Assembly (NCBI RefSeq): GCF_002252665.1
Contig: NZ_NQKZ01000007.1
Location: 58,456 to 122,455 of the forward strand
Reading direction: 5' to 3'
Origin: Synechococcus sp. 8F6
GTDB taxonomy: Bacteria; Cyanobacteriota; Cyanobacteriia; PCC-6307; Cyanobiaceae
Length of the DNA: 64,000 nucleotides
Shown: positions 14,832-22,677 of the stretch, piece after piece
Layout of the letters: each line of letters opens with the position of its first letter
How positions within the stretch are numbered: position 1 is the stretch's first letter
The notes under the pieces: generated by a model
What the model saw: the letters and a program-made list of their open reading frames with translations, nothing else
Database searches by the model: none
What the model was told of the DNA's origin: nothing
Position numbers and translations under genes: made by a program

Positions 14832-15785
14832 TCAGGGCTCGGCCAGCAGCGCCGCCAGCAGGGCCTGCTGGGCGTGCAGGCGGTTTTCGGCCTGATCGAA
14901 GATGCGGCTGGCGCTGCCCTCCATGGCACCGGCGCTGATCTCCAGGCCCCGATAGGCCGGCAGGCAGTGCAGCACGATCGCCCGGGGATCGGCCTCCGCC
15001 ACCAGCTCTTCGTTCAGGCACCAGCCGGCAAAGGCCCGCTCCCGCTCCGCCTTTTCCTCTTCCTGCCCCATCGACGCCCACACATCGGTGTAGAGAGCAT
15101 GGGCGCCGCGCACGGCCGCCACCGGCTCATGCAGCACCTCCACACTGCTGCCGTGGGCCGCTGCCAGGGCGCGGGACTGGTCGAGCACCGCGGCGTCGGG
15201 CTCGAAGCCTTTGGGGCAACCGATGCGCACGTTCACACCCAGCAGGGCACCGCTGAGCATCAGCGAGTGGGCCACGTTGTTGCCATCGCCCACGTAGCTG
15301 AGGGTGAGACCAGCCAGCTCGCCGAAGGCCTCCTGCAGGGTGAGGAAGTCGGCCAGGGCCTGGCAGGGGTGCTCCAGGTCAGTGAGGGCGTTGATCACGG
15401 GGATCGAGGCCCAGTGGGCGTAGTCCGCCAGTTCTTCCTGGGCGAAGGTGCGGATCGCCAGGGCATCCACGTAGCGGCTCAGCACCCGGGCCGTGTCGGC
15501 CACGGGCTCGCCCCGGCCCACCTGGGTCACCTGGGGGTTGAGGTCGAGGGTCTGGCCGCCGAGGCGCGCCATGGCCACCGAAAAGCTCACCCGGGTGCGG
15601 GTAGAGGCCTTGGTGAAGATCAGGCCGAGGGTCTTGCCGTCGAGATTGATGTGGCTGCGCCCGGCCTTGAGGTCGGCGGCCAGCCGCAGCATGCTCAGCG
15701 TCTGTTCGGCGCTCAGGTCGGCGGAGGAGAGGAGATCCCTGCCGCGCAGCTCAGCCAGGGCCGGGTATCCGTTGATGGCAGCCAT
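14832..15785 (-). CDS. argF: Ornithine carbamoyltransferase
   Basis: The 317-residue enzyme converts ornithine and carbamoyl phosphate to citrulline in arginine synthesis. Carbamoyl-phosphate binding is shown by FTKASTRTRVSF (STRTR) and DLEHPCQALADF (HPCQ). Ornithine binding is shown by YTDVWASMG and the catalytic HCLP loop (AIVLHCLPAYRG). Length and all motifs are normal. It lies between lexA and ftsH on the same strand, with a 134-bp gap to lexA and a short gap to ftsH, so a shared transcript with ftsH is possible. Confidence 0.97.
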   Translation of the reverse strand: MAAINGYPALAELRGRDLLSSADLSAEQTLSMLRLAADLKAGRSHINLDGKTLGLIFTKASTRTRVSFSVAMARLGGQTLDLNPQVTQVGRGEPVADTARVLSRYVDALAIRTFAQEELADYAHWASIPVINALTDLEHPCQALADFLTLQEAFGELAGLTLSYVGDGNNVAHSLMLSGALLGVNVRIGCPKGFEPDAAVLDQSRALAAAHGSSVEVLHEPVAAVRGAHALYTDVWASMGQEEEKAERERAFAGWCLNEELVAEADPRAIVLHCLPAYRGLEISAGAMEGSASRIFDQAENRLHAQQALLAALLAEP

Positions 15786-15839
15786 GGCTGCATCTCTAAA
15801 GAACCCTTATCCGTGATCAGGTGCCCCGGCGTCAAGGCC

Positions 15840-17720
15840 TCAGGCCGGCACCCCGGCCCCCTCCGGCAGCACGCTGCTGGCCAGAAGTTCCTTGAGGTTG
15901 TCTCCCTCGATCACCTCCTTTTCCAGGATCTGCTGGGAGATGCTCTCCAGCAGTTCACGGTTGTGGCGCAGGATCGCCAGGGCTTTGTCGTGGGCGTTGT
16001 CAACCAGGGTGCGCACTTCCTTGTCGATCGCCTGGGCGGTGGCATCACTGACGGAGCGACGGGGATTGTTGCCGCCGCCGAGGAAGCGGCCGCCGCCCTG
16101 CTTGTCGTAGGCCAGGGGGCCGAGGGTTTCACTCATGCCGAAGGTGCCCACCATCTGCTCGGCGATGTCGGTGGCGCGCTGCAGGTCGTTGGCGGCACCG
16201 GTGGTGACTTCGCCAAACACGATTTCCTCGGCGCTGCGGCCGCCCAGCAGGGTGGCGATCTGCCCTTCCAAATCCTCCTTGGAGTTAAGGAAGCGCTCCT
16301 CGGTGGGCAACTGCAGGGTGTAGCCCAGGGCGCTCATGCCCCGGGGCACGATCGAGATCTTGGCCACCTTGCTGCCGCCGGGCATCAGGTGGCCAACGAT
16401 CGCGTGGCCCACTTCGTGATAAGCCACCACCCGTTTCTCATCGGGCTGGAGCACCCGGCTCTTCTTCTCCAGGCCAGCCACCACACGTTCAATAGCCTCG
16501 TTGAGGTCGGCCTGCTCCACCTCGGTGCGGTAGGCGCGGGCCGCCAGCAGGGCCGCCTCGTTCACCAGGTTGGCCAGGTCGGCACCGGCAAAGCCACTGG
16601 TGGCCTGGGCGATTTTGTCAACGTCAACGCTGCTCGAGAGCTTCACCTTCTTGGCGTAGATGTCAAGGATCAACTTGCGACCAGACAGGTCGGGGCGATC
16701 CACCAGCACCTGGCGGTCGAAACGACCCGGACGCAGCAGGGCGGCATCGAGGGTTTCCGGTTGGTTGGTGGCCGCCAGCACGATCACCGGTTTGTCCTGG
16801 CCGGTGAAGCCGTCCATCTCGGTGAGCAGCTGGTTGAGGGTCTGCTCGCGCTCGTCGTTGCCGCCCACCACACCCATCGAGCCGGAACGGCTCTTGCCGA
16901 TGGCATCGAGTTCGTCGATGAAGATGATGCACGGGGCCTTCTTTTTGGCCTCTTCAAACAGATCGCGCACCCGGGCCGCGCCGGCGCCGACGAACAGCTC
17001 CACGAATTCGGAGCCGGAAATGATGAAGAAGGGCACCTCCGCCTCGCCGGCCACGGCCTTGGAGAGCAGGGTTTTGCCAGTGCCGGGAGGGCCCACCAGC
17101 AGCACGCCTTTGGGAATGCGGGCGCCGATCGCGGCGTAGCGCTCGGGCTTCTTGAGGAAGTCGACGATCTCGGCGAGTTCGGCCTTGGCCTCATCCACGC
17201 CGGCCACATCGGCGAAGGTGACCCGGGATTCCTCATCGGGCACGTACACCTTGGCTTTGCTCTTGGTGAAGCTCAGGGCCCCCTGGGCGCCGCCGCCCAT
17301 CTGGCGGCGGGCGAAGAACTGGAGCACCAGGATGAAGATCAGCGGCGGCACCACCCAGCTCAGGGCCGTGGTGATGAAGCTGGGCTTCTGGGGCGGCGCG
17401 GCGGCAAACTCGACCCCGTGCTGCTCCAGCCGCTGGGGCAGATCCATGTCGAAGATCGGCGTGGTGGAGAGCACGGTGGGTGCGCCCTCCTCAGAGGCTT
17501 CCTTGAGCTCGTAGCGGATCTGGTCGGAGGTGATGTAGGCGCGCTTGACGTTGCTGTCGTTCACCTGGTCGATGAACAGCGAGTAGGGCACCCGCGGCAC
17601 CTGGGCGGCTGGATTGGGCAGGAAGTTGCTGAACAGCAGCAGCACGCCGAAGCCGATCAACACCAGGTTGATGATTCCGAAGCGGCGGTTGGGGCGGTTG
17701 TCGTCCTGGCGGATCGCCAT
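15840..17720 (-). CDS. ftsH: ATP-dependent zinc metalloprotease FtsH
   Basis: The 626-residue membrane protease has a first transmembrane helix at about 15-35, a lumenal/periplasmic domain, a second helix at about 118-138, an AAA domain and a zinc peptidase domain. Walker A is GPPGTGKT (about 210-217) and Walker B is [12 protein letters not shown]. The second region of homology is RPGRFDRQ and the zinc motif is HEVGH at 435-439. FtsH proteases degrade photodamaged D1 and unassembled membrane proteins. The short N-terminus resembles the FtsH1/FtsH4 branch of Synechocystis more than FtsH2/FtsH3, but I do not assign a subtype number. Confidence 0.97.
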   Translation of the reverse strand: MAIRQDDNRPNRRFGIINLVLIGFGVLLLFSNFLPNPAAQVPRVPYSLFIDQVNDSNVKRAYITSDQIRYELKEASEEGAPTVLSTTPIFDMDLPQRLEQHGVEFAAAPPQKPSFITTALSWVVPPLIFILVLQFFARRQMGGGAQGALSFTKSKAKVYVPDEESRVTFADVAGVDEAKAELAEIVDFLKKPERYAAIGARIPKGVLLVGPPGTGKTLLSKAVAGEAEVPFFIISGSEFVELFVGAGAARVRDLFEEAKKKAPCIIFIDELDAIGKSRSGSMGVVGGNDEREQTLNQLLTEMDGFTGQDKPVIVLAATNQPETLDAALLRPGRFDRQVLVDRPDLSGRKLILDIYAKKVKLSSSVDVDKIAQATSGFAGADLANLVNEAALLAARAYRTEVEQADLNEAIERVVAGLEKKSRVLQPDEKRVVAYHEVGHAIVGHLMPGGSKVAKISIVPRGMSALGYTLQLPTEERFLNSKEDLEGQIATLLGGRSAEEIVFGEVTTGAANDLQRATDIAEQMVGTFGMSETLGPLAYDKQGGGRFLGGGNNPRRSVSDATAQAIDKEVRTLVDNAHDKALAILRHNRELLESISQQILEKEVIEGDNLKELLASSVLPEGAGVPA

Positions 17721-17832
17721 GGTGCGGCAGCCAAAGGTGACTCCAAGCTAGGCCTGTGCTCCCCATCGGCGATCGAGCCAAGGTTGGGAGAACCGAACGC
17801 GCCCCCCCAGTCCTCAAGTCGCCTATTGCTGC

Positions 17833-18471
17833 ATGTGTGGTCGCTTTTCGCTCGGCGCCGATCTCGCCCGCCTGCTGCCGCAGCTGCAGGGCCCCCTGCC
17901 GCCGGGGCTGGCGGCCCACTACGCCCCCCGGGCCGAGGTGCGCCCGGGCGAACCGCTGTTGATCCAGCGTCAGGAGCACGGCCAGCTGCAGGTTGCCCTG
18001 GCCCTGTGGGGGCTGCTGCCCGAGTGGGTCAAGGACCCGGCCACCGCCCACCGGTCTGTGCATGCCCGCGCCGAGACCGTGGCGCTCAAGCCCAGTTTTC
18101 GCGGCGCCTGGCGCCATCGCCGCTGCCTGATCCCCGCCGATGCTTTCTGGGAACAGGGCCGTTGGATCCGCCGGCGCGACGGCAAGTTGTTCTGGCTGGC
18201 CGGCCTCTGGGACCGTTGGATCGGCCCGGATGGCAGCGAGCTGGAGAGTTGCTGCGTGCTCACCAGTGCCCCCAACACCCTGCTGGCGCCGATCCACCGG
18301 CGCATGCCGGTGGTGATTCCCACCGGGCTGGAGGAGGCCTGGCTGGCGGTCGCTGACGGCCCCGGCCTGAGAGCCCTGGAGCCGCTGCTGCTCCCCTGGG
18401 ATCCCGCTGGCTGGCTAGCCGATGGCCCGCCGTCGTGGCTAGACCAGCCCCAGTTGGAGCTGAATCTGTGA
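17833..18471 (+). CDS. SOS response-associated peptidase family protein (HMCES/YedK)
   Basis: The 212-residue SRAP protein forms a thiazolidine crosslink with abasic sites in single-stranded DNA through Cys2. Visible motifs are MCGRFSL (Cys2), ARAETVALKPSFR, RRCLIPADAFWE (catalytic Glu) and LLAPIHRRMPVVI (catalytic His). The Asn that normally precedes ARAE (Asn75 in E. coli YedK) is His here, and the usual YN-x-AP segment reads HYAP, so activity may be modified. The stop overlaps the GTG start of a Nif11-like gene, and a third gene overlaps that one: a three-gene coupled operon. No LexA box was seen in the 112-bp divergent gap to ftsH. Confidence 0.93.
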   Translation: MCGRFSLGADLARLLPQLQGPLPPGLAAHYAPRAEVRPGEPLLIQRQEHGQLQVALALWGLLPEWVKDPATAHRSVHARAETVALKPSFRGAWRHRRCLIPADAFWEQGRWIRRRDGKLFWLAGLWDRWIGPDGSELESCCVLTSAPNTLLAPIHRRMPVVIPTGLEEAWLAVADGPGLRALEPLLLPWDPAGWLADGPPSWLDQPQLELNL

Positions 18472-18713
18472 GCCTCGAGCAACTGGACGCCTTCCTGGCC
18501 GCTGCCCGGCAGACGCCCAACCTGGCGACCCAGCTGGCGGAGCCCCTGGAGTTGCCGGCCTTCCTGGAGCTGGCCCGCGGCGCCGGCTATGCGCTCGAGG
18601 AGGCTGATGTGATCGCCGCGCAGCAGCGGCAGGAGGCCAGCCTCAGCGATGCGGAGCTGCAGGAGCGGGCCGGAGCGGAAGGCCGGCGGTTGCGCAATTT
18701 CATCCATGCCTGA
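18468..18713 (+). CDS. Nif11-domain protein
   Basis: The 81-residue protein starts VSLEQLDAFLAAARQTPNLA and continues through FLELARGAGYALEEADVIAA. This is the Nif11 fold, best known from leader peptides of modified peptides and from nif clusters. There is no double-glycine cleavage site and no Cys/Ser/Thr-rich core behind it, and no modifying enzyme nearby, so it is more likely a stand-alone Nif11 protein than a peptide precursor. The GTG start overlaps the HMCES stop (GTGA); its end overlaps the DUF427 start by 8 bp. Confidence 0.85.
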   Translation: MSLEQLDAFLAAARQTPNLATQLAEPLELPAFLELARGAGYALEEADVIAAQQRQEASLSDAELQERAGAEGRRLRNFIHA

Positions 18714-19212
18714 GCCCGCCATGGCGGCAGCCGTTGAGCGGGTGTGCGACTACCCCCGGCCGCCAGCCCTGGTGGAGAGCGCTGCCCATGTGCGGGTGGA
18801 GGCCCTGGGCCAGCTGCTGGCGGAGAGCCATCGCATGTTGCGGGTGCTGGAAACCTTCCATCCCCCCACCATCTACCTGCCGCCCGAAAGTGTGCGGCTA
18901 GAGCTGTTGCAGCCCAGCGCCGGCACCAGCTTCTGCGAGTGGAAGGGGGTGGCCCATTACTGCGATGTGGTGGTCGATTCGGGCAGTCCGGCCGAGCGCC
19001 GCCTACGCCGGGCGGTGTGGACCTACCCCGAGCCCACCCCGGCCTTCGCGGCGCTGGCGGGTTGGTTTGCCGTGTATCCAGCCCTGATGGATGGCTGCTG
19101 GCTCGATGGCGAGCGGGTCGTGCCCCAGCCGGGCGGTTTCTACGGCGGCTGGATCACCTCCGCGGTGGTGGGGCCCTTCAAGGGGGATCCGCTGCATCCG
19201 CAGTTGAGGTAG
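18706..19212 (+). CDS. DUF427 domain-containing protein
   Basis: The 168-residue protein has the DUF427 beta-fold elements HPPTIYLPPESVRLELLQPS, FCEWKGVAHYCDVV and the tail GGWITSAVVGPFKGDPLHPQ. In this family the conserved CxWKGxAxYxxV core suggests a small-molecule binding barrel; no activity is established to my knowledge. The ATG at 18706 overlaps the Nif11 gene; the ATG at 18721 is an alternative. The 3' end overlaps the convergent mscS gene by 35 bp. Confidence 0.9.
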   Translation: MPEPAMAAAVERVCDYPRPPALVESAAHVRVEALGQLLAESHRMLRVLETFHPPTIYLPPESVRLELLQPSAGTSFCEWKGVAHYCDVVVDSGSPAERRLRRAVWTYPEPTPAFAALAGWFAVYPALMDGCWLDGERVVPQPGGFYGGWITSAVVGPFKGDPLHPQLR

Positions 19213-20227
19213 GGCCATCGTTTGAGATCACCGTGCGGGTGGGGAAGGGCATGCCGGCCCCGGCCTGCTCCACCACCTCGCCGATCAACAGCAACACCTG
19301 CTGCCTCAGGGCCCAGGCTGCTTGCAGGTCGCCGCTGGCGCTGAAGCACAGCAGCCGCAAGAGCAGGGCCGAGTCGCCGTAGTCGACGAAGTGCACCAGC
19401 CGGTCCCTGACCCGGTCAATCCCAGTCAGGGTCTCAAGCCGCTCCCCCAGGGTGTGGATGATGGCCTCGATGCGGCCGCGGTCGGCGTAGCGGAGTCCGA
19501 ATTCGATCCAGATGCGGCGGTTGTCGATCTGGGCCAGGTTTTGCACTGCCTGGCTGGTGAAGATGCCGTTGGGGATGTAAATCCGCTGGCGGTCGGGATC
19601 ACGCAGCTCGGTGTAAAACCAGCCCACCTTCTCCACCGTGCCCAGCAGGTTGAGCGCCGGCAGGTTGATCGTGTCGCCGAGAGTGAAGGGCCGGTTGATG
19701 TAGAGGCACAAGCCGCTGAGGCCGTTTTCCACGATCATGCGGGCACCGAAGCCCAGGGCCGCGGCGCCGAAGCCCCCGGCGGTGATCAACACCCCTGCCG
19801 ACACCCCCAGCAGCTCGAGTGCCTTGAACAGCACCACCAGCAGGGCAGCGCTGCAGAACAGCTTGTCGAGCACGTCGAACAGGAAGAGCTGGTCTTTGGG
19901 GGCGAGGTGCGGCAGCAGCTGAGCGGCGTAGTGCTCATCGCGCTGCTTGAGTTCTCGGCGCCAGCGCAGCAGGGTCCACACCACGCCGATGCTGAGCAGC
20001 AGATCGCGCACCTGCAGGCCCTGATCCGGCCCCGCCAGCCACCAGCCCACACTGCTGAGCAAGACTGTTCCGGCCAGGCTGAGCCGACCGTTGAGCAGCA
20101 GGGCGCGAACCAGGGAGCCGCTGCGGCAGCGCCGGCCAAGCCGATCCAGCAGCAGCCACACGACCAGGGCCAGCACCGCCCCCGCCAGGGGGAGCTGCAG
20201 CGCGAAGGGCAGGTTGGTGGTGGGCAT
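19178..20227 (-). CDS. mscS: Mechanosensitive ion channel, MscS family
   Basis: The 349-residue protein has three to four N-terminal hydrophobic helices, then the pore helix TM3 with its Gly/Ala-rich pattern (ITAGGFGAAALGFGARMIVE). The beta domain follows (RPFTLGDTINLPALNLLGTV, and YIPNGIFTSQAVQNLAQIDN), with an alpha/beta C-terminal domain. MscS channels open under membrane tension and release osmolytes. The frame is open upstream, but the ATG at 20227 begins directly at the first helix (MPTTNLPFALQLPLAGAVLA). The 5-bp gap from ribD suggests a shared transcript. Confidence 0.93.
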   Translation of the reverse strand: MPTTNLPFALQLPLAGAVLALVVWLLLDRLGRRCRSGSLVRALLLNGRLSLAGTVLLSSVGWWLAGPDQGLQVRDLLLSIGVVWTLLRWRRELKQRDEHYAAQLLPHLAPKDQLFLFDVLDKLFCSAALLVVLFKALELLGVSAGVLITAGGFGAAALGFGARMIVENGLSGLCLYINRPFTLGDTINLPALNLLGTVEKVGWFYTELRDPDRQRIYIPNGIFTSQAVQNLAQIDNRRIWIEFGLRYADRGRIEAIIHTLGERLETLTGIDRVRDRLVHFVDYGDSALLLRLLCFSASGDLQAAWALRQQVLLLIGEVVEQAGAGMPFPTRTVISNDGPTSTADAADPP

Positions 20228-20232
20228 GGCGC

Positions 20233-21369
20233 TCAAGGGAAGGGGGGGGCTGGGGGTTCGGGGGTTGGGGTGGTGAGCCGCCAGAGCAGATCGGGGCCGA
20301 GGGCCAGGGGGGGGTGGGCAGGCCAGGCCGGCACCTTGGCCATGGCGCTGTAACCCAGCTCGCCCAGGGGTGTACGGGCCGGCTCGCCGCCCATCAGTTT
20401 CGGGGCGATCACGGCGGCCACCTCCTGCACGCAGCCGTCGCGCACGGCCGCGGCGGCCAGCTCCGGCCCGCATTCCCACAGCACCTGGTTGCAGCCGCGG
20501 GCCGCCAGGGCCTCCAGCAGGGCCCGGGGACTGCAGAGCTCCAGTTCCAGCCGGGGTACGCCCTGCTGATCGAGGGCGGCGCAGGCCTGCGGCGGTGCCT
20601 CGGGGCCATGGGCCACCAGGGTGGGCGCGGCGGCCTGGCTCCAGAGCTGGGCGTTGGCCGGCAGATCCAAGCTGCGGCTGAGCACCACCCGCAGGGGTTC
20701 GGGATCGCGCCGTCCGCGGCTGGTGAGCAGGGGGTCGTCGGCGCGCACCGTGCCGCCCCCCACGATCACCGCATCACACTGGCTCCGCAGCCGGTGCACC
20801 CACTGCCGTGCCTCCGGGCCGCTGATCCATTGGCTGGCGCCGTTGCTGAGGGCGGTGCGGCCGTCGGCACCCATGGCCCATTTGAGCAGTCCCAGGGGGC
20901 GGCCCGTGGCGACGCGATGGCAGAAGGCGCGGTTGAGGGCGCGGGCTTCCGTCTCGGCCACCCCGGTGATCACCGCGATGCCGGCGGCCCGCAGTTGGGC
21001 CAGGCCGCCGCCGGCCACCTGGGGGTTGGGATCGGCCATGGCCACCACCACCCGGGCCAGCCCCGCGGCGATTACGGCGCCTGTGCAGGGGGGCGTGCGG
21101 CCGTGGTGGCAGCAGGGCTCCAGGGTGACCACCAGCGTGCCGCCGCGGGCCCGCTCGCCCGCCTGGGCCAGGGCGCCCACCTCGGCGTGGGCGTCACCAG
21201 CCCGGGCGTGGTAGCCCTCCCCCACCAACGCTCCGTTGGCATCGAGCACCACCGCACCCACCAAAGGGTTGGGGCTGGTGCGGCCGGTGCCGAGGGCCGC
21301 CAGCTGCAGGGCTCGCTGCATCCAGGGGCGCCAGGGGCTGGGTTCGGGGCTGGATAAGGGGGGTGGCAC
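20233..21369 (-). CDS. ribD: Bifunctional diaminohydroxyphosphoribosylaminopyrimidine deaminase / uracil reductase
   Basis: The enzyme (about 378 residues) performs steps two and three of riboflavin synthesis. The N-terminal cytidine-deaminase-like domain has HAEVGAL and EPCCHHGRTPPC, the zinc-binding H-A-E and PCxxxxxxPPC motifs. The C-terminal reductase has LLKWAMGADGRTAL, WISGPEARQWVHRLR and VGGGTVRADDPLLT. No ATG lies before the conserved WMQRALQLAALG block except the ATG inside it (21321), so I chose the GTG at 21369. ribF lies elsewhere in this window. Confidence 0.94.
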   Translation of the reverse strand: MPPPLSSPEPSPWRPWMQRALQLAALGTGRTSPNPLVGAVVLDANGALVGEGYHARAGDAHAEVGALAQAGERARGGTLVVTLEPCCHHGRTPPCTGAVIAAGLARVVVAMADPNPQVAGGGLAQLRAAGIAVITGVAETEARALNRAFCHRVATGRPLGLLKWAMGADGRTALSNGASQWISGPEARQWVHRLRSQCDAVIVGGGTVRADDPLLTSRGRRDPEPLRVVLSRSLDLPANAQLWSQAAAPTLVAHGPEAPPQACAALDQQGVPRLELELCSPRALLEALAARGCNQVLWECGPELAAAAVRDGCVQEVAAVIAPKLMGGEPARTPLGELGYSAMAKVPAWPAHPPLALGPDLLWRLTTPTPEPPAPPFP

Positions 21370-21422
21370 TGAAGAAGGTGTGGAAGAGCAACAAAGCGAG
21401 TGGAGAAAAACTAAAAGAGATA

Positions 21423-21668
21423 TCAGTCGTCCCTGAGGGATGTTTGATCCATCCGTTGTTTCCCTGAATTCATCATTTCCGTGTAAGACAGGGCCCTGGG
21501 GCGTTCCTGATCCAAGGAGATCGTCTTCAGAGAAATCGTCTTCAGAGAAATCGTCTTCAGAGAAATCGTCCTCTGATCCTCGCCTTGACTCCGAGCCTTT
21601 CCGGCCAGGAGTTTTGCAGCCATCCAGCCGATGGTCAACGAAAAAGCCAGGCCGATTGTTATGCTCAT
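21423..21668 (-). CDS. Small membrane protein with a TISLK tandem repeat, hypothetical
   Basis: The 81-residue frame has an N-terminal hydrophobic helix (MSITIGLAFSLTIGWMAAKL) and then four copies of a five-residue repeat (TISLK, TISLK, TISLK, TISLD), encoded by a 15-bp DNA repeat. A polar tail follows. No family was recognised. Because the repeat unit is a multiple of three, copy-number changes keep the frame. Base composition is less GC-rich than the neighbours. It is followed on the same strand by ribD. Confidence 0.45.
   Translation of the reverse strand: MSITIGLAFSLTIGWMAAKLLAGKARSQGEDQRTISLKTISLKTISLKTISLDQERPRALSYTEMMNSGKQRMDQTSLRDD
21521..21585. repeat. 15-bp tandem repeat, 4.3 copies
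   Basis: The unit tcgtcttcagagaaa occurs four times without mismatch (21521-21580), followed by a 5-bp partial copy. It lies inside the small membrane-protein frame and encodes its TISLK repeat on the minus strand. The direct head-to-tail arrangement without spacers excludes a CRISPR. Confidence 0.95.
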
Positions 21669-21753
21669 GGCTGCATGATGGCGTGGAAACGCAGCGCTGC
21701 AATCTCTGTTTGTTCGCGTCTGAGCAGAAAGGTGATTCACGGGTTGTCTGGCG

Positions 21754-22053
21754 TCACTGCGCCGATGCCGGAGGCCTTATCTCGTCTGCAGCTGGTGCAG
21801 TGGGCAGCGGGGGAGGATTTTGAAGGGGCATAGAGGCCGGGGCAGGCAGAGATGGAGCGCCGGGAGACTGAGACTGCGGACTCTGGGTGCTATCCCCACG
21901 GTCTTTGAGCTCTTTTTGCAACGTCTCAATTAAAAGCCGCTGATCTTTTATTTGCCCATCCATTCCATCAAAGTATCTCACGGCAGCAACGGCGGCAACC
22001 GCAATGGTTGTAAGGCTTGCAACAACCGCGATGCTCTTGGAAAAGCTAACCAT
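21754..22053 (-). CDS. Hypothetical membrane-anchored protein with coiled coil and Pro-rich tail
   Basis: The 99-residue protein has an N-terminal transmembrane helix (about 5-26, SIAVVASLTTIAVAAVAAVR), a short coiled-coil stretch (QIKDQRLLIETLQKELKDRG) and a Pro/Ser-rich tail. A GAGGA ribosome-binding site 8 nt before the ATG at 22053 decides the start. No family was recognised. It is probably lineage specific and on the same strand as the repeat protein downstream. Confidence 0.6.
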   Translation of the reverse strand: MVSFSKSIAVVASLTTIAVAAVAAVRYFDGMDGQIKDQRLLIETLQKELKDRGDSTQSPQSQSPGAPSLPAPASMPLQNPPPLPTAPAADEIRPPASAQ

Positions 22054-22188
22054 GATGCCGTCCTCGTGCACAATGTTTTCGTAATTCTATCTTGATCAAT
22101 CCAGCTGTGCTCGGTGGCTCAGTGCCCTGCCCTGATTGATACTCGTTGCGTTGCAGAGGGGCTGTCGTTGGCAATCCTGACTTGCTGG

Positions 22189-22677
22189 CTAAGCCATCGG
22201 CAGGCTGCGCCATTCCGCCACGACAAATGGCGGCACCGGCAGTTCCACAAACACTCCCTGCAGCACCAGGCGCAGGGGCCGGTCCTGCTTCAGGTCGGCC
22301 AGCAGCGGGGCCAGGTCGAATTCGGCGGCGGCGGCGCGGCCGTCTCCGGCCAGCTGGGGATTGGCCAGGGTCACATCGGCCAGCTCCCAGCGGAAGCGAC
22401 CGCTCTGCACCTGCAGGGCCGTGGGGTGGTCGAGGCGCACCTTGCCGGGGTAGCCGACGATCCGCAGCTTCAGGGGCCCGCCGGGAGGGCCTTCGCGGTA
22501 GGCCACCACCTGCCAGCTCTGGTAGTCGAGGTCGCGCAGGCTTTCGAGGCTGCGCACCACCGGGGTGCCGTTCTCGTCGTTGTGGGCATGCACCAGCGCC
22601 TGGGCGGCGGGGGGCAGGCCCAGCCAGAGGGCAGCGGTCAACAGAGGGGCCAGCAGCAGGGCAAGCAGGCGCTTCAT
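22189..22677 (-). CDS. DUF3122 domain-containing exported protein
   Basis: The 162-residue protein starts with a clear signal peptide (MKRLLALLLAPLLTAALWLG, cleavage probably after AQA). The DUF3122 region follows: ESLRDLDYQSWQVVAYREGP, LKLRIVGYPGKVRLDHPTAL and FRWELADVT. The family is confined to cyanobacteria and has no known function; the protein should be periplasmic or lumenal. The ATG overlaps the stop of the glucosylceramidase gene by 4 bp (ATGA), so the two are co-translated. Confidence 0.88.
   Translation of the reverse strand: MKRLLALLLAPLLTAALWLGLPPAAQALVHAHNDENGTPVVRSLESLRDLDYQSWQVVAYREGPPGGPLKLRIVGYPGKVRLDHPTALQVQSGRFRWELADVTLANPQLAGDGRAAAAEFDLAPLLADLKQDRPLRLVLQGVFVELPVPPFVVAEWRSLPMA

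Noticed and set aside
14817..18356. A plus-strand open frame of about 1180 codons opposite argF and ftsH
   Set aside because: It mirrors the codon pattern of genuine genes on the other strand, is Gly/His/Gln-rich without domains, and argF and ftsH are unmistakable. High GC produces such antisense frames throughout the window (also opposite chrA, glucosylceramidase, ffh and ftn2).
18468..18713. Nif11 gene as precursor of a lanthipeptide (prochlorosin-type)
   Set aside because: There is no GG-type cleavage site, no Cys-rich core peptide and no LanM-like enzyme in the window.
21521..21585. Possible CRISPR-like repeat
   Set aside because: The 15-bp units are directly adjacent with no spacers and encode a peptide repeat; no cas gene is nearby.
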